From: Buddleja alternifolia
Taxonomy: Eukaryota; Streptophyta; Magnoliopsida; Lamiales; Scrophulariaceae
DNA: 64,000 bases
NCBI GenBank assembly: GCA_019426215.1
Contig: CM033405.1
Span: 28,798,199 to 28,862,198, forward strand
Direction: 5' to 3'
Shown here: one piece after another, positions 12,519 to 23,735 of the stretch
Position numbering within the stretch: position 1 is the first letter of the stretch
Layout: every line of letters starts with the position of its first letter
Translations under genes and position numbers: made by a program
Notes under the pieces: generated by a model
What the model was told of the DNA's origin: nothing
The model's database searches: none
Seen by the model: the letters and a program-made list of their open reading frames with translations, nothing else

Positions 12519-12769
12519 ATGAAGTCTACTCAGAAGCAACAAGAATGTGCAGGGCTAGAAGTCGTGAACATAAAGGTAGAAGATGCTACAATCACCACTG
12601 CAATATAATTTGCAAGCATGAAGGTTTCGTGTATGGTCGATGCTCACGCTACAGGAAATGTTACTGCATTAAGCCATGTGCTAATGGTGGTGGTGGACGA
12701 GAAGGACCAGACCCGGGTCAAGACCCCCCACCAACGCCTTCATTACCTAAGTCTTCAATGCTGGCATAA
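12519..12769 (+). pseudogene. Defensin-like gene B, lacks exon 1
   Basis: This is the equivalent of exon 2 of genes C and D. It still encodes all eight cysteines, the GRC..CYC gamma-core and a Gly/Pro tail, with one extra glycine codon, and ends at TAA 12767-12769. The signal-peptide exon and TATA region are absent upstream. The splice acceptor, AG in C and D, reads CG here (12517-12518). Without exon 1 the peptide could not be secreted, so this is a pseudogene even though its frame is undamaged. That suggests the loss is recent or that gene conversion keeps the frame open. Confidence 0.85.
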
Positions 12770-13271
12770 TGAATTTTGTTTCTTTCATTTTAGAGGAAGG
12801 ATGAAACTTCAATAAACAGCAGAGATTGAATAATTTTAATTGTCATCGTTTGATAATAAATTCTTCTTTTTATTGCTTCTATTTATGCTCTTTATACCAT
12901 ATAAAGTTGTGAAAGAAAAAACTAATATGATGCTCTTTTGCGACTAATTTGGATTAAAGTGATAAGTGCAAATTAAACTAGAGAAAATTTGATATGAGTC
13001 CTAAAAATAATACGATCTATCTACTATACGAATTGAAAACAGCAATACATGAAACTAGTTTTAAAGGGAGAAACCTATGTTACAATCAAATTGATTAACA
13101 TGAATTTGCAGATCGATATGTAGTAGCACTATAAAAAAACTCAGCTTTCCATAACTTATAATATCATAAACTTTTAAAGTAGGAGAGCATATCATTGAGT
13201 TGATGTGTGTTTATTGAACATTGTCTTATACAAGCAGTTCAGGATCTTAATTACAAACTAGTTGGCATAGC

Positions 13272-14492
13272 ACTCTTGTGAAACACAAAACCTACACATA
13301 TCCCCCATGTGTTAAAAGTATAGTTTTATATACCACTGTGATTTTAAAAATTCTGCACGAAAACCCCTCTCCTTTAGAAACTAACGTAGAGTGTTGTACA
13401 CATGCTGGGACTGAGAGTATGTTAGTTTTTTGTGTTAAATATACTTGTAAAATGACTCTTTAACCCCCTAAATTTTAATTGAAAATGAATAAATAATTGA
13501 ACTTTGGTAGGATAATATGGGTTTGGGTAATCCAAACCCAAAATCCTCATATTTTCCCTTTTCCATTTTCTTTCCTTTTTCTTTTCTCTTTTTTTTCCTT
13601 TTTCTTGTCTTTAATTTTTTTCCCTTCCCCACCCCTCTTATTTGACTTCCTGAGTTAACTCCCAGCCACCTCCCCACCTCCGGCATACCACCAACACACA
13701 TCACCACCGCCATACAAACCCTCTAACACCGCCACCGTCCACCACCATCGACGTACCACCAACACATATCACCACCGCAATACAAACCCTCCGTCCACCA
13801 CAATGATTATCATATTTGCCGACGTTACTCTCTTCTGCACACATCAACCACCACCAATGTTCGCAGTTCTGTCGTCTCCCCTTACTCTTTTCACACACAT
13901 AGCCTGCCCCTCTTCCTATTACTCGAATTTGCAAGCAGAGGTGGTGCTGCGATTTGCAGGCGGAGGTGGTGGCTTCGTTTTCAAACAGAGGTTGGTGGTG
14001 GCTGCGGGGAAATATGGTGGTGTTGGCCTGTATATTTACTGTTTGTGTGTGTGTGTGCGCGTGTGTGTGTATATATATATTATATGTTGTTTATAAATTT
14101 AAATTATAAAAAATATATATGTATATAAATTTAAATTTCAAACTTTTTTATAATTTTTTCTGTTTTGGATTTTTATTTTTTTTACTGATTATTTTTTTTT
14201 CGCATTTTATAATTATTTTATGATGGTTTTTAACATTTTCAGAAATTTTCAAATATTTTTAATCCACTTTATTATTATTTTTTCCTAAATTGTTTGCTTT
14301 ATTTTCTATTTTTTCTAATATTCAGAATTTTTTTAACACAAGGGGACTAAGGGCATTAGTGAAGACTAAAGGAAAAGGAGAGTGTGCAATCTAAAAATTA
14401 ATTAACACAGGGGTATATAAGGCTATATTTTTAATACAGAAAAAATGTGTGCAGTTTTCGTATTTCACAAAGGTACAATATGCAATTTTCCC
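13272..14492. mobile_element. Foldback element in unit B (orthologous insertion)
   Basis: Same insertion as at 17666-18741 in unit C: inverted ends with 'cttgtgaaacac' and 'tatttcac' text, a (CCACCA)-type low-complexity centre and a TG/TA microsatellite near 14040-14080. The 5' end is shortened by about 45 bp relative to C. It is absent from the matching place in unit D. Confidence 0.6.
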
Positions 14493-15785
14493 AATAAAAA
14501 ATTTAACAAAATTCCTGAACAAAAATCAAGTAGTATAGAATGAAATAATTTAATATTTAATTTTTTGAATAAGAATAAAATAAATAACAAAGAAGAGAAA
14601 TGAGAGGTGGGGAAAAGAACGTGTGTGAAGAGAAGTGAGAGAATGTGAGAGAAAAAAGGAAAGAGAAATTAGAAGGTAAAAGAATTGAGATAAAATTTAG
14701 AAGCAAAAAAAATATGGGACTTGTCATGTTTTTAGACTAGAAGTGGTTTCACCAAAACTTGAAAGTCTATAGTAGTTTGTCTTGACCCCTCAAGCTTTCT
14801 ATACGATATAGATTACATATGAACACCGAATAAATATACATCTTTCAGAATGAGCTGACACAATGTGGAAATGTAGTCATGATGGAAAATGAAGAGGAAC
14901 ATGAAATATTAGAATAGATTGTCTAGAGTTTTTTCAGGGAGAAACATTAATTATTTACATCTATTGATGAAAATAATGGTACAATCTATTGGTTTCTTTT
15001 GTTTTAAGAAAATGCAATTAGCATGTAAGTGAAGAAGCATTTTCTTATTGCATTTGCTATGATGGTTTAATATACGAGAGTCACATGCATGATTCTTTAT
15101 CAATCCATGTTAGCTTAAATGCTACTATATATATTTTTTACATGAATAAAATCTACAAATGACTGACATTTTCACTCATTGTGATGCACTGATATTTTTT
15201 ATAATATGGCCTCGTTTGCTTGGAATGATGTGATTGCATGGCATGTGATAAGAGTGTGATACATTTGCTTGGAATATAAATCAATGCAATAATATTCATT
15301 GTTTGCTTGTTGTGATCATACACAATATAAAATAATTAATATTTTCATAAGTAACTAAAATGTAATATGTAGCTTGTATTAATTAAAATTTGTATTTATG
15401 TTCGTATATGTATTCATACTACTTACATGAAATTTAAAGTGATACTATTTTCTAGGTTCTAAATAAAGAATAAATTATTTGTCAAAATGGAGAATCACTC
15501 ACATTCTTACATTACTTTCTCATGTATCATGCTTATGTTTACTCTGGGAAACGTAATCTTATACGTGCCATTATATTATTTCATCTATAACTATGACGAA
15601 ACATAAAGACAACTATTAAAATAATTCAATTTTTATTAATTATTAATATTTTTATTTTGTAACTATAATTAGTAAGATATGTATATATAGTTTTTTTCGT
15701 ACTTATAAGTATAATTTAATTTTTGGGTTTTAGATAGAATAAGAATTTTTTGTCAAAATGAACTGAATGCGTTTAATACGTCTAC

Positions 15786-15912
15786 TTATATAGTAGTTCT
15801 TTGTTTCTAGTTTATAATTCATTGTCACTAGTTTGTAATAGGAAATTGCTGATTACGATTATTGATTCGATATCTAATATAATGATGTAACCGTTTCATT
15901 CAAAAAAAAAAA
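15786..15912 (+). mobile_element. Possible LINE 3' tail with poly(A)
   Basis: Unit C contains about 125 bp that units A and D lack at this point. It ends 'gatgtaaccgtttcattc' followed by 12 A. A short insertion with an A-tail is what a severely 5'-truncated non-LTR retrotransposon leaves. No target duplication is certain. Confidence 0.35.
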
Positions 15913-16450
15913 AGAATGTATATGTGAAAAAGAGAATTTTTTTTCAACTATTCATAAGTGCGTGTACTAAATGCGTATAAAACAACTTTTAACGAATAGA
16001 GTTACTTAGTAGAAAAACAAACATATGTCATGAATCTGGAGAATGTTTTGACACATAATGTTGAGATGAAATAACATTTCTTGCTAATTTTGTAGAGAGC
16101 TCAAAATCCATATACGCATTGCTTAAATCCTTGCTAATGATCAGCAAATTTCCTTTCTGTCGTGCTTTTCCTTGCTATTTGCTATTTTTCTTGTGGTGAT
16201 CATGGGCCTTTCATTATATAGTTAACGATAAGTATATAGCCCATAGAAGAGTCATATATGACTTATTATTTTTTTCAAAGTAATGTGCTTCTCATGAAAA
16301 TTAAAGCAGGCAAACATATTTTATCCATTTTTCCTATATGTATATATTAAGTCAACCTAAGAAAATTACCATTAAATACTATTGAAATAAGCATTAAATA
16401 ATTTTAGGTGAATTATGCAGATGAGTATTTCATTATTGTTTTCATCCACA

Positions 16451-16461
16451 GCTATATATAT
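16451..16461 (+). promoter_or_regulatory. TATA box of defensin-like gene C
   Basis: CTATATATATA about 70 bp upstream of the ATG. The same sequence in the same place precedes gene D (about 20633-20643). Confidence 0.65.
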
Positions 16462-16523
16462 ACTGAGCGTCATTGTTCACCATGCATTCTTGTAAGAGAT
16501 TTTAAGGAATTATCCAAATAAAC

Positions 16524-17135
16524 ATGGACAAGCGGTTCTTTGGGATTCTCATTCTACTAACCCTACTCTTTGTTGGTTAGTTCTCGCAACAAATTTCAAA
16601 TTTGGCCCCTCAACATCCCTTCCCTAGATTCTACTTAACCAGAAAAACATACAATCATGCTAATAATCTACAAAAATTTGTTAGGACTAATTATTTTCTT
16701 AAATGAGTCAATATTAACCTTTACGAGAAATGAAATAATTTTTTTTTGCATGTGTGAATATATATATATATATATATATATTATTAAGGAATTGATGGCA
16801 TATTTAAACGACTTTCAAGTGTATTGTTGTTTCACTTAAAGAACTAAACTTTATGTACTAACATATATTCTTGTGTCCACATTCCAGATGAGGTCTACTC
16901 AGAAGCAACAAGAATGTGCAGGTCTAGAAGTCGCGAGCATAAAGGTAGAAGATGCTACAATCGCAACTGCAATATAATTTGCAAGCATGAAGGTTTCGTG
17001 TATGGTCGATGCTCGCGCTACAGGAAATGTTATTGCGTTAAGCCATGTGCTGATGGTGGTGGACAAGAAGGACCAAACCCGGGTCAAGACCCCCCACCAA
17101 CGCCTTCATTACCTAAGTCTTCAATGCTGGCATAA
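16524..17135 (+). CDS. Defensin-like secreted peptide C, Gly/Pro-rich tail
   Basis: Two exons: 16524-16575 and 16888-17135, with a phase-1 intron (GTTAGT...CCAG). The product is 99 aa. Residues 1-24 form a signal peptide with a hydrophobic core (FFGILILLTLLFV) and a probable cut after SEA. Eight cysteines follow at 28, 40, 45, 49, 59, 65, 67 and 71 (spacing 11-4-3-9-5-1-3), with the gamma-core GRCSRYRKCYC. This is the cysteine-stabilised alpha-beta fold of plant defensins, secreted to the apoplast. The domain is strongly basic (many Arg/Lys). The last 28 residues are Gly/Pro-rich and end SSMLA, which is unusual for ordinary defensins and recalls the proline-rich-tailed defensins of Asteraceae. 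Neighbours are paralogs B, D and E. Antimicrobial or signalling activity is inferred from the family only. Confidence 0.88.
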
Positions 17136-17665
17136 TGAGTTTTGTTTCTTTCATTTTAGAGGAAGGATGAAACTCCAATAAACTGCAGAGATTGAATAAT
17201 TTCAATTGTTATCATTTGATAATGAATTCTTCTTTTTATCGCTTCTATTTATGTTCTTTATACCATATATAGTTGTGAAAGAAAAAACTAATATGATGCT
17301 CTTTTGCGACTAATTTGGATTAAAGTGATAAGTGCAAATTAAACTAGAGAAAATTTGATATGAGTCTTAAAAATAATACGATCTATCTACTATAAGAATT
17401 GAAAACAACAATACATGAAACTATTTTTAAAGGGGGAAACCTATGTTACAATCAAACTTATTAACATGAATCTGTAGATCGATATGTAGTAGCACTATAA
17501 AAAACTCAGTTCTCCATAACTTATACTATCATAAACTTTTAAAGTAGGAGAGCATGTAATTGAGTTGATGTGTGTTTATTGAACATTGTCTTTATACAAG
17601 CAGTTCAGATTCTTAATTACACACTAGTAGGCATAGCACACTCAATGCGTGTGCAAAAATAAAAA

Positions 17666-18278
17666 GAAAAAATTACATTTTGTACCCTTGTGAAACACGA
17701 ATCTTGCACATATACCCCATGTGTTAAAAAGGTAGTTTTATATGCCTCTGTGATTTTAAAAATCATGCACAAAAATCCCTCTCCGTTAGAAACAAACGAA
17801 GAGTGTTTCACACTCGCTGGGATTGAGAGTATGTTAGTTTTTTGTGTTAAATATACTTGTAAAATTACTCTTTTATCTCCTAAATTTTAATTAAAAATGA
17901 ATAAATAATTGAACTTGGACGTACCACCAACACATATCACCATTGCCATACAAACCTTCTAACACCACTTCCGTCCACCACCATCGACATACCACCAACA
18001 CATATCACCACTGCCATACAAACCCTCTGTCCACCACCATCATTATCATATTTGCCGACCTAGCTCCCTTCGGCACACATCGGCCACCACCAATGTTCTC
18101 AGTTCTATTGTCTCCTCTTACTCTCTTGCACGCACATCACCTGCCCCTCTTCCTACTACTCGGATTCGCAAGCGGAGGTGGAGCTGCGATTTGCAGGCGG
18201 AGGTTGTGGCCTCGTTTTCAAACGAGGGTTGGTGGTGGTTGTCGGGAAAGATGGTAGTGTTGGCCGGTTTATTTACTC

Positions 18279-18312
<34 letters not shown>

Positions 18313-18741
18313 CTGTATATATATCTATTATGAATATGTTGTTGATAAAATTAAATTATAATAAGCATATATTTATAAAGATTTGAATTGCAAACTTTTT
18401 TATAATTTTTTTCTGCTTTGAATTTGTTTTTTGTTTTTCTGATTTTTTTTTCACATTTCATAATTATTTTTATGATGGTTTTTAACATTTTCATAAATTT
18501 TCAAATACTTTTAATCAACTTTATGAATTTTTTTCCCTAACTTGCTGCTTTTCTTTTCTACTTTTTCTGATATTCAGAATTATTTTTTTTCACAAGAGGA
18601 CTAATGGCTTTAATGAAGACTAAAGGAAAAGGAGAGTATGCAAACTAAAAATTAACACAAGGGTAAATAAAGCTATATTTTTAACACAGGAGGGATGTGT
18701 CCAGTTTTCATATTTCACGGGGTATAATATGCAATTTTCCC
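17666..18741. mobile_element. Foldback element in unit C
   Basis: The left arm (aaattacattttgtaccctt...) is a near reverse complement of the right arm (...tataatatgcaattttccc). An A-rich word, aataaaaa, lies on both outer sides and is consistent with an imperfect target duplication. The centre has CCACCA-type repeats and a (TA)n run at about 18283-18312. It lies in unit B too but not in unit D, so it entered before B and C separated. Confidence 0.65.
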
Positions 18742-20632
18742 AATAAAAAATTTAACAAAATTCCTAAATAAAAATCAAGTAGCATAAAATGAAATAATTT
18801 TACATTTAATTTTTTGAATAAGAATCAAATAAATAACAAAAGAAGAGAAATGAGAGGGGAAAAAAGGAACATGTGTGAAGAGAAGTGAGAACATGTGAGA
18901 AAAAAGGAAAGAGAAATGAAGAGTTAAAAGAATTGAGATAGAATTTAGAAGAAGAAAAACATGGGACACTTGTCAAATTTTCAGAGTAAAAGTGGTTTCA
19001 CCAAAAGTCGAAAGCTTAAAGTAGTTTGTCTTGACCCCTCAAGCTTTCTATACAGTATAGATTATATATGAACACCGAATCAATATATATCTTTCAGAAT
19101 GAGCTGACAAAATGTGGAAATGTAGTCATGATGGAAAATGAAGAGTAACATAAAATATTAGAATAGATTGTATAGAGTTTTTTCAGGGAGAAACATTAAT
19201 TATTTACGTCTATTGATGAAAATAATGATACAATCTATTGGTTTCTTTTGTCTTAAGAAAATGCAATTAGCATGTAAGTGAAGAAGCATTTTTTTATTGC
19301 ATTTGCTAAGATGATGGTCTAATATACTAGAGTCATATGCATAATTCTTTATCAATCCATGTTAGCTTAAATGTTACTATATATATTTTTTACATGAATA
19401 AAATCTACAAAAGACCGACATTTTCACTCATTGTGATGCACTGATATGTTTTACAATATGGCCTCGTTTGCTTGGAGTGATGTGATTGCATGGCATGTGA
19501 TTAGAGTGTGATACATTTGCTTGGAATACAAATCAATGCAATATTATTCATTGTTTGCTTGTTGTGATCATACACAATATAAAATCGTTGGTAATGACAA
19601 ATATAAACATAACTATATAAAATAATTAATATTTTCATAATTAACTAAAATGTGATATGTAGCTTCTATTGAATAAAATTTGTATTTATGTTTGTTTAGG
19701 TATTCATACTACTTACATGAAATTTAAAGTAATACTATTTTCTAGGTTTTAAATAAAGAATAAATTATTTGTCAAAATGGAGAATCATTCACATTTTGCA
19801 TTACTTTCTCATGTATCATGCTCATATTTATTCTGCGAAACGTAATCTTATACGTTCCACTATATTATTTTATCGATAACTATGACGAAACATAAAGACA
19901 ACGATTAAAATAATTAAATTTTCATTAATTATTAATATTTATATTTTGTAACTGTAATTAGTAAGATATGCATGTATAGTTTTTTTTCGTACTTATTTGG
20001 GTTTTAGATAGAATAAGAAATTTTTTTGTCAAAATGAACTGAATGCGTATAATACATTTACTTAATTCTTACCCTAGAAGAACGGGCATATTTTATTGAG
20101 TTCAGATGGTTTATGAGAAAAAGAGAATATGTTTCAAATTATTCATAAGTACGTGTACTAAATGGGTATAATTCAACTTTTAACAAATAGTGTTACTAAC
20201 TAGAAAAACAAACCTACATCATGAATCTGGAGAATGTTTTGACACATAATGTTGAGATGAAATATAGCATTTGTTGCTAATTTTGTAGAGAGCTCAAAAT
20301 CCATATATTCATTGCTTAAATCGTTGCTAATTGATGATCAACAAATTTCCTTTCTTTCGAGCTTTTCCTTGCTATTTGTTGTTTTTCTAGTGGTGATCAT
20401 GGGCCTTTCAATATACAGTTAACAATTAGAAGAGTCATATATGACTTACTATATTTTTCAAAGTAAGTGCTTGTCATGAAAATTAAAGCAGGCAAACATA
20501 TTTTATCCATTTTTCCTATACTTATATATTAAGTCAACCTGAGAAAATTACCATTAAATCTATTGAAATAAGTATTAAACAATATTAGGTGAATAATGCA
20601 GATGAGTATTTCATTATTGTTTTCATCCACAG

Positions 20633-20643
20633 CTATATATATC
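20633..20643 (+). promoter_or_regulatory. TATA box of defensin-like gene D
   Basis: CTATATATATC about 70 bp before the ATG, in an upstream block nearly identical to that of gene C. Confidence 0.6.
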
Positions 20644-20704
20644 CTGGGAGTCATTGTTCACCATGCATTCTTGTAAGAGATTTTAAGGAATTATCCAAAT
20701 AAAC

Positions 20705-21645
20705 ATGGACAAGCGGTTCTTTGGGATTCTCATTCTACTAACCCTACTCTTTGTTGGTTAGTTCTCACAACAAATTTCGAATTTTCCCCCTCAACATCCC
20801 TTCCTAGATCCTACTTAACCAAAAAAACATAAAATCATACTACGAATTTACAAAAATTTGTTCGGGCTAATTCTTTCCTTATATGGGTCAACATTAACCT
20901 TTACAATAAATGAAATAAATTTTTGTGCGTGTGTGAATATATATATATATACTATTATATAAAGTGGGAGAGACCTAGAGTAACTACATTGGGCTGTCAA
21001 ATTTTGGTGAAACCTTCATTCACTCAAAATTTGACAAGTGTCCTAAATAACTATCATTTCCCCTCTAAATGTTATTCTCTCTCCTATTTTCTCTCACATT
21101 ATTTTTGTATATCACGTTTATTTTCCTTTTCTCTCCCATACCTTTTTTTTTTCTCACTATCTTCTTTATGTTTTATTTAATTGATTTTGGTACAAAAAAT
21201 AATTATCAAATTGACTTTAACTATTAGAATTCTTTTTATTTTTGTCTATTTTGCACACACAAACGAGTGTGCGGCATTTACTAGTATATATAATTAACGA
21301 GTTGAGGGCATATTTAAAAGAATTTCTAGTGTATTACTGTTTCGCTTAAACAACTAAACTTTATGTACTAATGTATATTCTTGTGTCCACATTCTAGATG
21401 AAGTCTACTCAGAAGCAACAAGAATGTGCAAGTCTAGAAGTCGTGAACATAAAGGTAGAAGATGCTACAATCGCAACTGCAATATAATTTGCAAGCATGA
21501 AGGTTTCGTATATGGCCGATGCTCACGCTACAAGAAATGTTACTGCTTTAAGCCTTGTGGTGATGGTGGTGGACAAGAAGGACCAGACCCGGGTCAAGAC
21601 CCCCCACCAACGCCTTCATTACCCAAGTCTTCAACGTTGGCATAA
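20705..21645 (+). CDS. Defensin-like secreted peptide D, Gly/Pro-rich tail
   Basis: Two exons: 20705-20756 and 21398-21645, with a phase-1 intron (GTTAGT...CTAG). The product is 99 aa. Exon 1, coding for the signal-peptide core, is identical to that of gene C over all 52 bp. Exon 2 differs from C at 16 of 248 positions by my count: 10 synonymous and 6 changing residues (two R to K, V to F, A to G, N to D, M to T). All eight cysteines and the gamma-core (GRCSRYKKCYC) are kept. The excess of silent changes argues that the protein is under constraint and the gene functional. The intron is about 330 bp longer than in C because of a Helitron-like insertion. Function is as for gene C, inferred from the defensin family. 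Confidence 0.87.
20950..21284 (+). mobile_element. Helitron-like insertion in intron of gene D
   Basis: A 335-bp block absent from unit C's intron. It ends with CTAG (21281-21284) followed by T. Eight bases before that CTAG is a perfect 6-bp hairpin, GCACAC/GTGTGC (21253-21258 and 21267-21272). The 5' edge reads tactattatataaagtggg after an A, close to plant Helitron starts. There are no inverted repeats or target duplication, as expected for Helitrons. It is too short to encode RepHel, so it is non-autonomous. Confidence 0.65.
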
Positions 21646-21797
21646 TGAATTTTGTTTCTTTCATTTTAGAGGAAGGATGAAACTCCAATAAACATCAGAG
21701 ATTGAATAAATTCAATTGTCATCGTTTCATAATAAATTCTTCTTTTTATCGCTTTTATTTATGCTCTTTATGACATATATTGTTGTTAAAGAAAAAA

Positions 21798-22413
21798 GTA
21801 GGAAAAATTACTAAACACCCCCCCCCCCAAAAAAAATCTTTAGTTTCCCAAAAACCCATAAAAGTATTTTTCTATCCAATAAACCCATTCCACCACTTTT
21901 CATTCTGAAAACCCAAACATTTAGGGTTAATAAATTCATGGACTTAATTTCCCTTCGCCTTCTAAATAAAAAATCAATCAATCATAGTTTCTTGTAGAAA
22001 TTTATTTATTTAGAACTTTAATATTGATAATTGTATTAATTATGATTTTAATCTTAAATTTTCAGATTTTTTTAATCTTTTTAAAAAATTTAAAACATGT
22101 TTTTTTTAGATAATTACGATATTAAAATATAAATAAATTATATAAAAATTTTGAATATTGAAAAATAAAATTCATTTTATATGATTTATCAATTTTAAAA
22201 ATTTAAAATAAACAATTTCGATAGAAAAAATCCATTGATCAATTCTTCACTTAATAAATGAAGGATAATTTAGTCCATTAAGTTGTTAATATCAACTTTG
22301 TGTGGGTTTTTTGGAATGAAAAGTTTGTAAAATGGGTTTTTGACATTATAAATATTTTAATGGGTTTATTGGATACAGAAATTTATTTTAGGGGTATTTT
22401 AATATTTTTTCCC
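21798..22413. mobile_element. Foldback MITE downstream of gene D
   Basis: A 616-bp insertion between 'gaaaaaa' and 'ctaatatgatgctc', which are contiguous in units B and C, so the empty site is visible. The arms are inverted over more than 100 bp: 'tccaataaaccca' and 'cttttcatt' on the left are mirrored as 'tgggtttattgga' and 'aatgaaaag' on the right. It starts near a run of ten C. Confidence 0.75.
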
Positions 22414-22830
22414 AAAAAAACTAATATGATGCTCTTTTGGGACTAATTTTGATTAAAGCGATAAGTGCAATTTAAACTAGAGAAAATTTGATATGAGTCT
22501 AAAAAATAATAAGATCTATCTAATAAATGAATTGAAAACACCAATGCACGATATTATTTTTCAAGGGATAAACCTATCCTACAGTCAAATTGATTAACAT
22601 GAATCTGAAGATGTGTAGTATAGCACTATAAAAAACTCAGTGATCCATAACTTGTACTATCATAAACTTTTACAATAGGAGAACATATAATTGAGTTGAT
22701 GTGTGATTATTGAACATTGTCTTTATACAACCATCTCAGAGTCTTAATTACATAATAGTCGGCGTAGCACACTCGATGCATATGCAAAAAGAAAAAAAAA
22801 TTAAAAACTCGATGTGTGTGTATATATTGT

Positions 22831-23672
22831 ATATATACAGTATTAATTATGTAAATTTCTATTAGTTAATGATACTTTAAAAATGTGAGTATTAACGAGT
22901 AAAGAAAAAAATTGATACAAGTTAAAGTATGAAAAATAAATCAGTTTTAGACATTATTATCTAGTGATTGTTTGATAATATATTTTTATTTATGTGTATG
23001 TATGTAAATATATTTTAGCATATTTGTATTTTAGTAAGTTCATTTATTTCCCCCCAAAATCAACAAAAGCTTCAATTTTTTCTCCAAAATTCGAAAAATC
23101 CCCAAATTGGATGCAAATCCCCAGCATCTAGAATTTTCTGGCCCGGAGGACCAAAAATGCCACTCCGAGGACTGAAATTGCCACAAAATTGAAAGATAAA
23201 GGACCTAATTGCAAGTTGAAAAAGATAGCATCCCAAAGTTGCCTTCGTCCCCCGCCCCCCCTCTCCCCAATATATAGGGCCAAAATTGCAATTTTCCTAA
23301 TATAATAAACTTATTTTTGTTCTCATAAATTGTTTTAAGGCAAAAATTGTATATAACATGTATACATTTCCCTTTATTATTCTAGTATAACTTCTTTTGA
23401 GTGCAACTTTTCCTAACTTATTACGGAGTTAGAAATAACAAAAGAAAATCCTGCATTTTTCCTATTAGAACCACAAAATAAGGGAAAATAGAAGAAAAAC
23501 ACAAAGAAAATTCTTGTAACATATTAAAGTTTTTTCACCAACTTTTGATAATTAAGGACATGTACATTAAATTGTTTTACCATGACAAATGAGAAATGTA
23601 TAAAGAAGAACAGCACAATTAAATCTGAATTTCTATTGGTAATAAACAGAACACTGATAGTGATCCTTCACT
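22831..23672. other. Intergenic DNA between units D and E
   Basis: AT-rich. Around 23130-23300 there is a fragment with 'ggaccaaaaatgcc' wording, probably the end of a degenerate foldback element. No gene is visible. Confidence 0.5.
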
Positions 23673-23673
23673 G

Positions 23674-23686
23674 CTATATATATATA
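23674..23686 (+). promoter_or_regulatory. TATA box of defensin-like gene E
   Basis: A CTATATATATATA stretch about 55 bp upstream of the ATG at 23736. Confidence 0.5.
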
Positions 23687-23735
23687 TGTATATGTACACA
23701 AGTCCAGCCTGATGATTTCGAATCAAAAGAAAATC

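Larger units (their letters stand above)
11985..14739 (+). repeat. Array unit B (about 2.75 kb, internally deleted)
   Basis: Starts with DNA matching units C (from 14740) and D (from 18990): a 'caaaacttga..agtagtttgtcttgacc' block. It then jumps at about 12187 from the equivalent of C 14950 to the equivalent of C 16655, losing about 1.7 kb with promoter and exon 1. After that it follows unit C through exon 2 and the downstream foldback. Confidence 0.8.
14740..18989 (+). repeat. Array unit C (about 4.25 kb)
   Basis: Complete unit: upstream DNA, TATA box, two-exon defensin-like gene, and downstream DNA with a foldback insertion. It aligns end to end with unit D except for element insertions private to each unit. 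Confidence 0.85.
18990..22830 (+). repeat. Array unit D
   Basis: It matches unit C from the 'agtggtttcaccaaaa' block through exon 2 and about 1.1 kb downstream. Private insertions are a Helitron-like element in the intron (20950-21284) and a foldback element (21798-22413). The downstream homology fades near 22800, where the B/C foldback is absent. Confidence 0.8.

Noticed and set aside
13468..14096. Low-complexity frames in the CCACCA-rich region
   Set aside because: They are the core of the foldback element shared by units B and C; the frames are not conserved between the two copies.
12618..21691. A second 64-65-codon frame starting with MKVS overlapping exon 2 in units B, C and D
   Set aside because: It is the shifted frame of the defensin exon and is conserved only because the exon is. 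It has no signal peptide, and E lacks it.
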